From the NCBI GenBank assembly GCA_903882335.1, contig CAIRWP010000158.1, positions 1 to 17,289 of the forward strand: DNA of 17,289 nt. Reading direction: 5' to 3'. Positions 15,056 through 17,289 of this stretch are shown one piece after another; the stretch's first letter is position 1; the number at the start of each line of letters is the position of its first letter. The position numbers and the translations under genes are program-made. Below the pieces are notes generated by a model. It worked only from the letters and a program-made list of their open reading frames with translations. It had not been told where the DNA came from and did no database searches. This DNA comes from an uncultured Opitutia bacterium (lineage in GTDB: Bacteria > Verrucomicrobiota > Verrucomicrobiia > Opitutales > UBA953).

Positions 15056-15736
15056 ATGAACATGAAGAGCCCGGCCCAGAAAACGAAAAGCGTGGTCATC
15101 ATCGAGGATCAGACAGCCATCCGTGAGCTGGTGACTGAAATGCTTGAGGGCAAGGGGAAGTTCAAGGTCATCGGTTCGACGGCCGATGGCGCCGAAGGCG
15201 TCGAACTCGCCCTCCGACTCAAGCCGGACATCCTGATCCTCGACATCCTCCTCCCGGGTATCACCGGCATCGAGGTGCTGCATCGCCTACGCAACACCCT
15301 CCCCGAACTCCGCGTCCTGGTCTTCTCCGGCAAGTCCGAGAAGCAGCTGGCCCGCGGCTTGCTCAAGGAAGGCGTCCGGGGCTTCGTCAACAAGTCCGCC
15401 CCGCTCTCCGAATTGCGCAAGGCCATGGACGCGATCGCCGAAGGGGAGTCCTGGTTCAGCGAGGTCTATAACCGCGCCTTGGTCGAGGCCCTCAACAGCC
15501 CCGAGACGCGGGTCGACCAGATGGGCTCCGGCCTCACCGACCGCGAACGCGAGATCGCCGTGCTACTCGCCAAGAGCCACACCAGCAAGGAAGTGGCCGC
15601 CAAGCTCAATATCAGCACCAAGACGGCCGAGAACCACCGCACTAACCTCATGCGTAAGCTGGGGGTCCACGATGTCGCGGGGGTCATCAGGTATGTCGTC
15701 CGGCAAGGCCTCTACGACCCCAGCGGCGAAGGCTGA
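15056..15736 (+). CDS. NarL/FixJ-type response regulator (REC + LuxR HTH), second of a tandem pair
   Basis: The product is 226 aa from ATG 15056; Met3 at 15062 is an alternative. An open frame continues upstream into the previous gene, but it covers the AT-rich leader and is not protein-like. Receiver: VVIIEDQTAIREL (13-25), phospho-acceptor Asp63 in LILDILLPGITG, LVFSGKS, and Lys in GFVNKSAPLSEL. The helix-turn-helix runs from LTDREREIAVLLAKSHTSKE through STKTAENHRTNLMRKLGV. It is clearly paralogous to the preceding regulator: the two share long near-identical stretches in the DNA-binding domain (TAENHR, NLMRKLGVHDVAG) and the ending VRQGL-DP. The receiver halves are less alike, suggesting different input but overlapping DNA targets. 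This is inferred from comparison by eye. No cognate kinase is nearby. Confidence 0.93.
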   Translation: MNMKSPAQKTKSVVIIEDQTAIRELVTEMLEGKGKFKVIGSTADGAEGVELALRLKPDILILDILLPGITGIEVLHRLRNTLPELRVLVFSGKSEKQLARGLLKEGVRGFVNKSAPLSELRKAMDAIAEGESWFSEVYNRALVEALNSPETRVDQMGSGLTDREREIAVLLAKSHTSKEVAAKLNISTKTAENHRTNLMRKLGVHDVAGVIRYVVRQGLYDPSGEG

Positions 15737-15773
15737 GGCTTGCTAGACCTCAGGACGCCCCTAGGCGTAGGGC

Positions 15774-17289
15774 ATGCTCCGCTTCTTCCGCGCTAACTGT
15801 AAGATTTCCCTCTTCGCAGCCGCCCTGCTTTGCGGCGGATTCACCGCCAAGGCGGCGACCTATTACGTCAGCCAGTCCACCGGTGATGACAGTCTCGACG
15901 GACTCGCCGCCGCCAAGGCGGGAGCAAAAGGCCCTTGGAAAACGCTCACCAAAGCCTCCATCGAATATAAGCCTGGCGACAGCATCCTTCTCAAAAAGGG
16001 CGACACTTGGAACGAAGAACTCACCCCGAAAGGCAGTGGCACACCCGAAAAGCCAATCCTAATCAGTTCCTATGGGCAGGGCAATAAGCCCCTCATTGAC
16101 CGCGAGGATTTCAAGCAGGACCGCACCGGTATCCGCCTCGACAACCAAGGCGGCTACAAGATTGTGGGCATCGAATTCGCCCGCTGCATGACCGGCATCT
16201 ACGCCGAATACGCCAAGGGCGCTCCCACCCAGAAATACCTTTGGATTGAAGACTGCTACTTCCGCGACTCCCTGCTTTACGGGCGCTACGAGGACTACCC
16301 GAAGCGCAAGATCGGCCTCGGCGTCTGCCTCTTCTCGTGGGAAACCGACAAGAAAATCGTCATGCAGGACATCATGGTGAAAAACTGTGTCTTCCGCAGA
16401 CTCGCATCCGGCTTCTGGACGAACAGTCCCGACAACTTCAACAAGAACGCATCCTTCGTTTACAACTTCGCCAACCTGAATTTTGAAAACTGCCTCTTTG
16501 AAGAAGGCTACCAGTGGCAGCTCGGCATCCGTGGCGTGATCAAAGGCTCCGTCAAAAACTGTGTTACGCACGATATTGGTCGCGGCTTCCGCTCCTTCAA
16601 CGGTGTGGCCGGAGCGATGTTCTTCCGTTGCAGAGACTGGATTTTCGAGGACAGCGAGTGGGGCTTTGTGGACATCGGCCTTGGTAGCGGTGATGGCGAG
16701 GCTTTCGACTTCGAGGGTAATTGCGACAATATGATCATGCGTAATTGCAACTTCCACGATACCGACGGCCCCGGCTTCCTCCTCTGCTGCTATGCTTCGG
16801 ATGGGCATCCCAACATGGGCATCGTCATGGAAAACTGCGTCATTAACGCGAAATCCAAGCGCCCCCTTCAGCCGCGCGTCCGCGCAGCGATTATCAACAC
16901 CACCGACTGGACCGAGGCTACGTGGAACAAATGCCGATTTTACCTCTCCAAAGGCGAGGGCATCATGGCGGTGATGGATCGCGAAAAAGACAAGCGCTCC
17001 ACGTTCAAGGACTGCTTTGTCAAAAATCTCAGCGCTGCCTGCAGTTCGCCGAAACATCCCGCCAAAATGACCGAGATTGTCGCTGCTGCCGGTGCGACGG
17101 GCCCTACCTTCTTGCTCGATTTCGGGCGCCCCGTCTCCATCAACGAATTCAAACTTAAAGAAGATCCGGCCTCCGGGATCTCGCGCTACATCATCGAAAC
17201 CTGGGACGATAAAAATTCGCAGTGGAAGAGTTGCTTTAATGGCCGGGGCATCGGCGGCGAATTCGTTTGCGTCATCGTCCCGCAAACCA
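15774..17289 (+). CDS. Exported right-handed beta-helix protein with C-terminal F5/8-type C-like module, truncated by window edge
   Basis: 505 codons are visible from ATG 15774. Residues 1-27 are a signal peptide (core ISLFAAALLCGG, cleavage about AKA|ATYY). YYVSQSTGDDSLDG and GPWKTLTKAS, then GDSILLKKGDTWNEEL, are the classic opening of pectate-lyase-like parallel beta-helix proteins. Many rungs follow with Asn/Cys ladder repeats such as VKNCVFR, FENCLFEEG, VKNCVTHD, MRNCNFHD, MENCVINA and FKDCFVKN. After about residue 440, FLLDFGRPVSINEFKL and SRYIIETWDDKNSQW look like the start of a discoidin/F5-8 type C carbohydrate-binding module. It is likely a polysaccharide lyase, epimerase or glycan-binding protein outside the cytoplasm; the catalytic residues are not identifiable. 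Base composition differs: 29 of 60 bases are G/C at 15961-16020, well below its neighbours. Confidence 0.85.
   Translation, partial: MLRFFRANCKISLFAAALLCGGFTAKAATYYVSQSTGDDSLDGLAAAKAGAKGPWKTLTKASIEYKPGDSILLKKGDTWNEELTPKGSGTPEKPILISSYGQGNKPLIDREDFKQDRTGIRLDNQGGYKIVGIEFARCMTGIYAEYAKGAPTQKYLWIEDCYFRDSLLYGRYEDYPKRKIGLGVCLFSWETDKKIVMQDIMVKNCVFRRLASGFWTNSPDNFNKNASFVYNFANLNFENCLFEEGYQWQLGIRGVIKGSVKNCVTHDIGRGFRSFNGVAGAMFFRCRDWIFEDSEWGFVDIGLGSGDGEAFDFEGNCDNMIMRNCNFHDTDGPGFLLCCYASDGHPNMGIVMENCVINAKSKRPLQPRVRAAIINTTDWTEATWNKCRFYLSKGEGIMAVMDREKDKRSTFKDCFVKNLSAACSSPKHPAKMTEIVAAAGATGPTFLLDFGRPVSINEFKLKEDPASGISRYIIETWDDKNSQWKSCFNGRGIGGEFVCVIVPQT

Noticed and set aside
15759..15772. Hairpin CCCTA-GGCG-TAGGG before the beta-helix gene as a terminator
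   Set aside because: Only five base pairs, no T-run, and it directly precedes the ATG; not distinguishable from chance.
16059..17285. 408-codon open frame on the minus strand opposite the beta-helix gene
   Set aside because: The plus-strand frame has a signal peptide and beta-helix repeats; the antisense product is featureless and mirrors the codon bias of the plus gene.

Overview
The window reads as chromosomal DNA of a Verrucomicrobiota bacterium, most likely an Opitutae/Opitutales relative. Reasons: high G+C (43 of 60 bases are G/C at 4681-4740), a family S1 sulfatase and a beta-helix glycan-active protein at the two ends, a GspK-like pseudopilin resembling Verru_Chthon cassette protein A, a SWIM-type SNF2 helicase, and few clear Shine-Dalgarno sites. 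The phylum call is inference from gene content. I see no rRNA, tRNA, CRISPR array, transposase or integrase.

Layout. Positions 1-1568 (minus) hold an exported sulfatase cut off just before its C-terminus. It is divergent from a six-gene plus-strand run at 1659-8668: a DapF-family epimerase, a SWIM/SNF2 helicase, TatC, an exported protein with DnaJ-like CxxCxGxG motifs, a polyprenyl diphosphate synthase and a 34-residue membrane peptide. Spacing inside the run is tight (4 nt helicase-tatC, 8 nt tatC-exported protein, ATGA overlap at the end), so parts are probably co-transcribed. A DUF192 lipoprotein (8672-9184, minus) and a class I methyltransferase (9242-9973, plus) are divergent from each other. 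The methyltransferase overlaps tail-to-tail with a secreted alpha/beta-hydrolase (9945-10781, minus). Also on the minus strand are a Bax inhibitor-1-like membrane protein (10842-11561) and the pseudopilin (11617-14142). From 14212 on the plus strand lie two paralogous NarL/FixJ response regulators and an exported right-handed beta-helix protein with a discoidin-like C-terminal module, which runs off the right edge.

How they fit together. The sulfatase and beta-helix protein suggest degradation of sulfated or acidic polysaccharide. TatC belongs to the export machinery. DapF serves lysine/peptidoglycan synthesis and the prenyl synthase serves quinone or lipid carriers. The pseudopilin next to two response regulators without a kinase could be one regulated surface or secretion function, but this is inferred from position only.

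Most notable points: both positions that normally carry the catalytic cysteines of DapF are serine; a perfect 13-bp terminator-like hairpin abuts the hydrolase start codon and contains its only purine-rich stretch; a TGGCAA element recurs 18-25 nt before the plus-strand start codon in all three divergent intergenic regions; and an exported protein beside tatC carries paired CxxCxGxG motifs. I did not find a clearly new multi-gene system.
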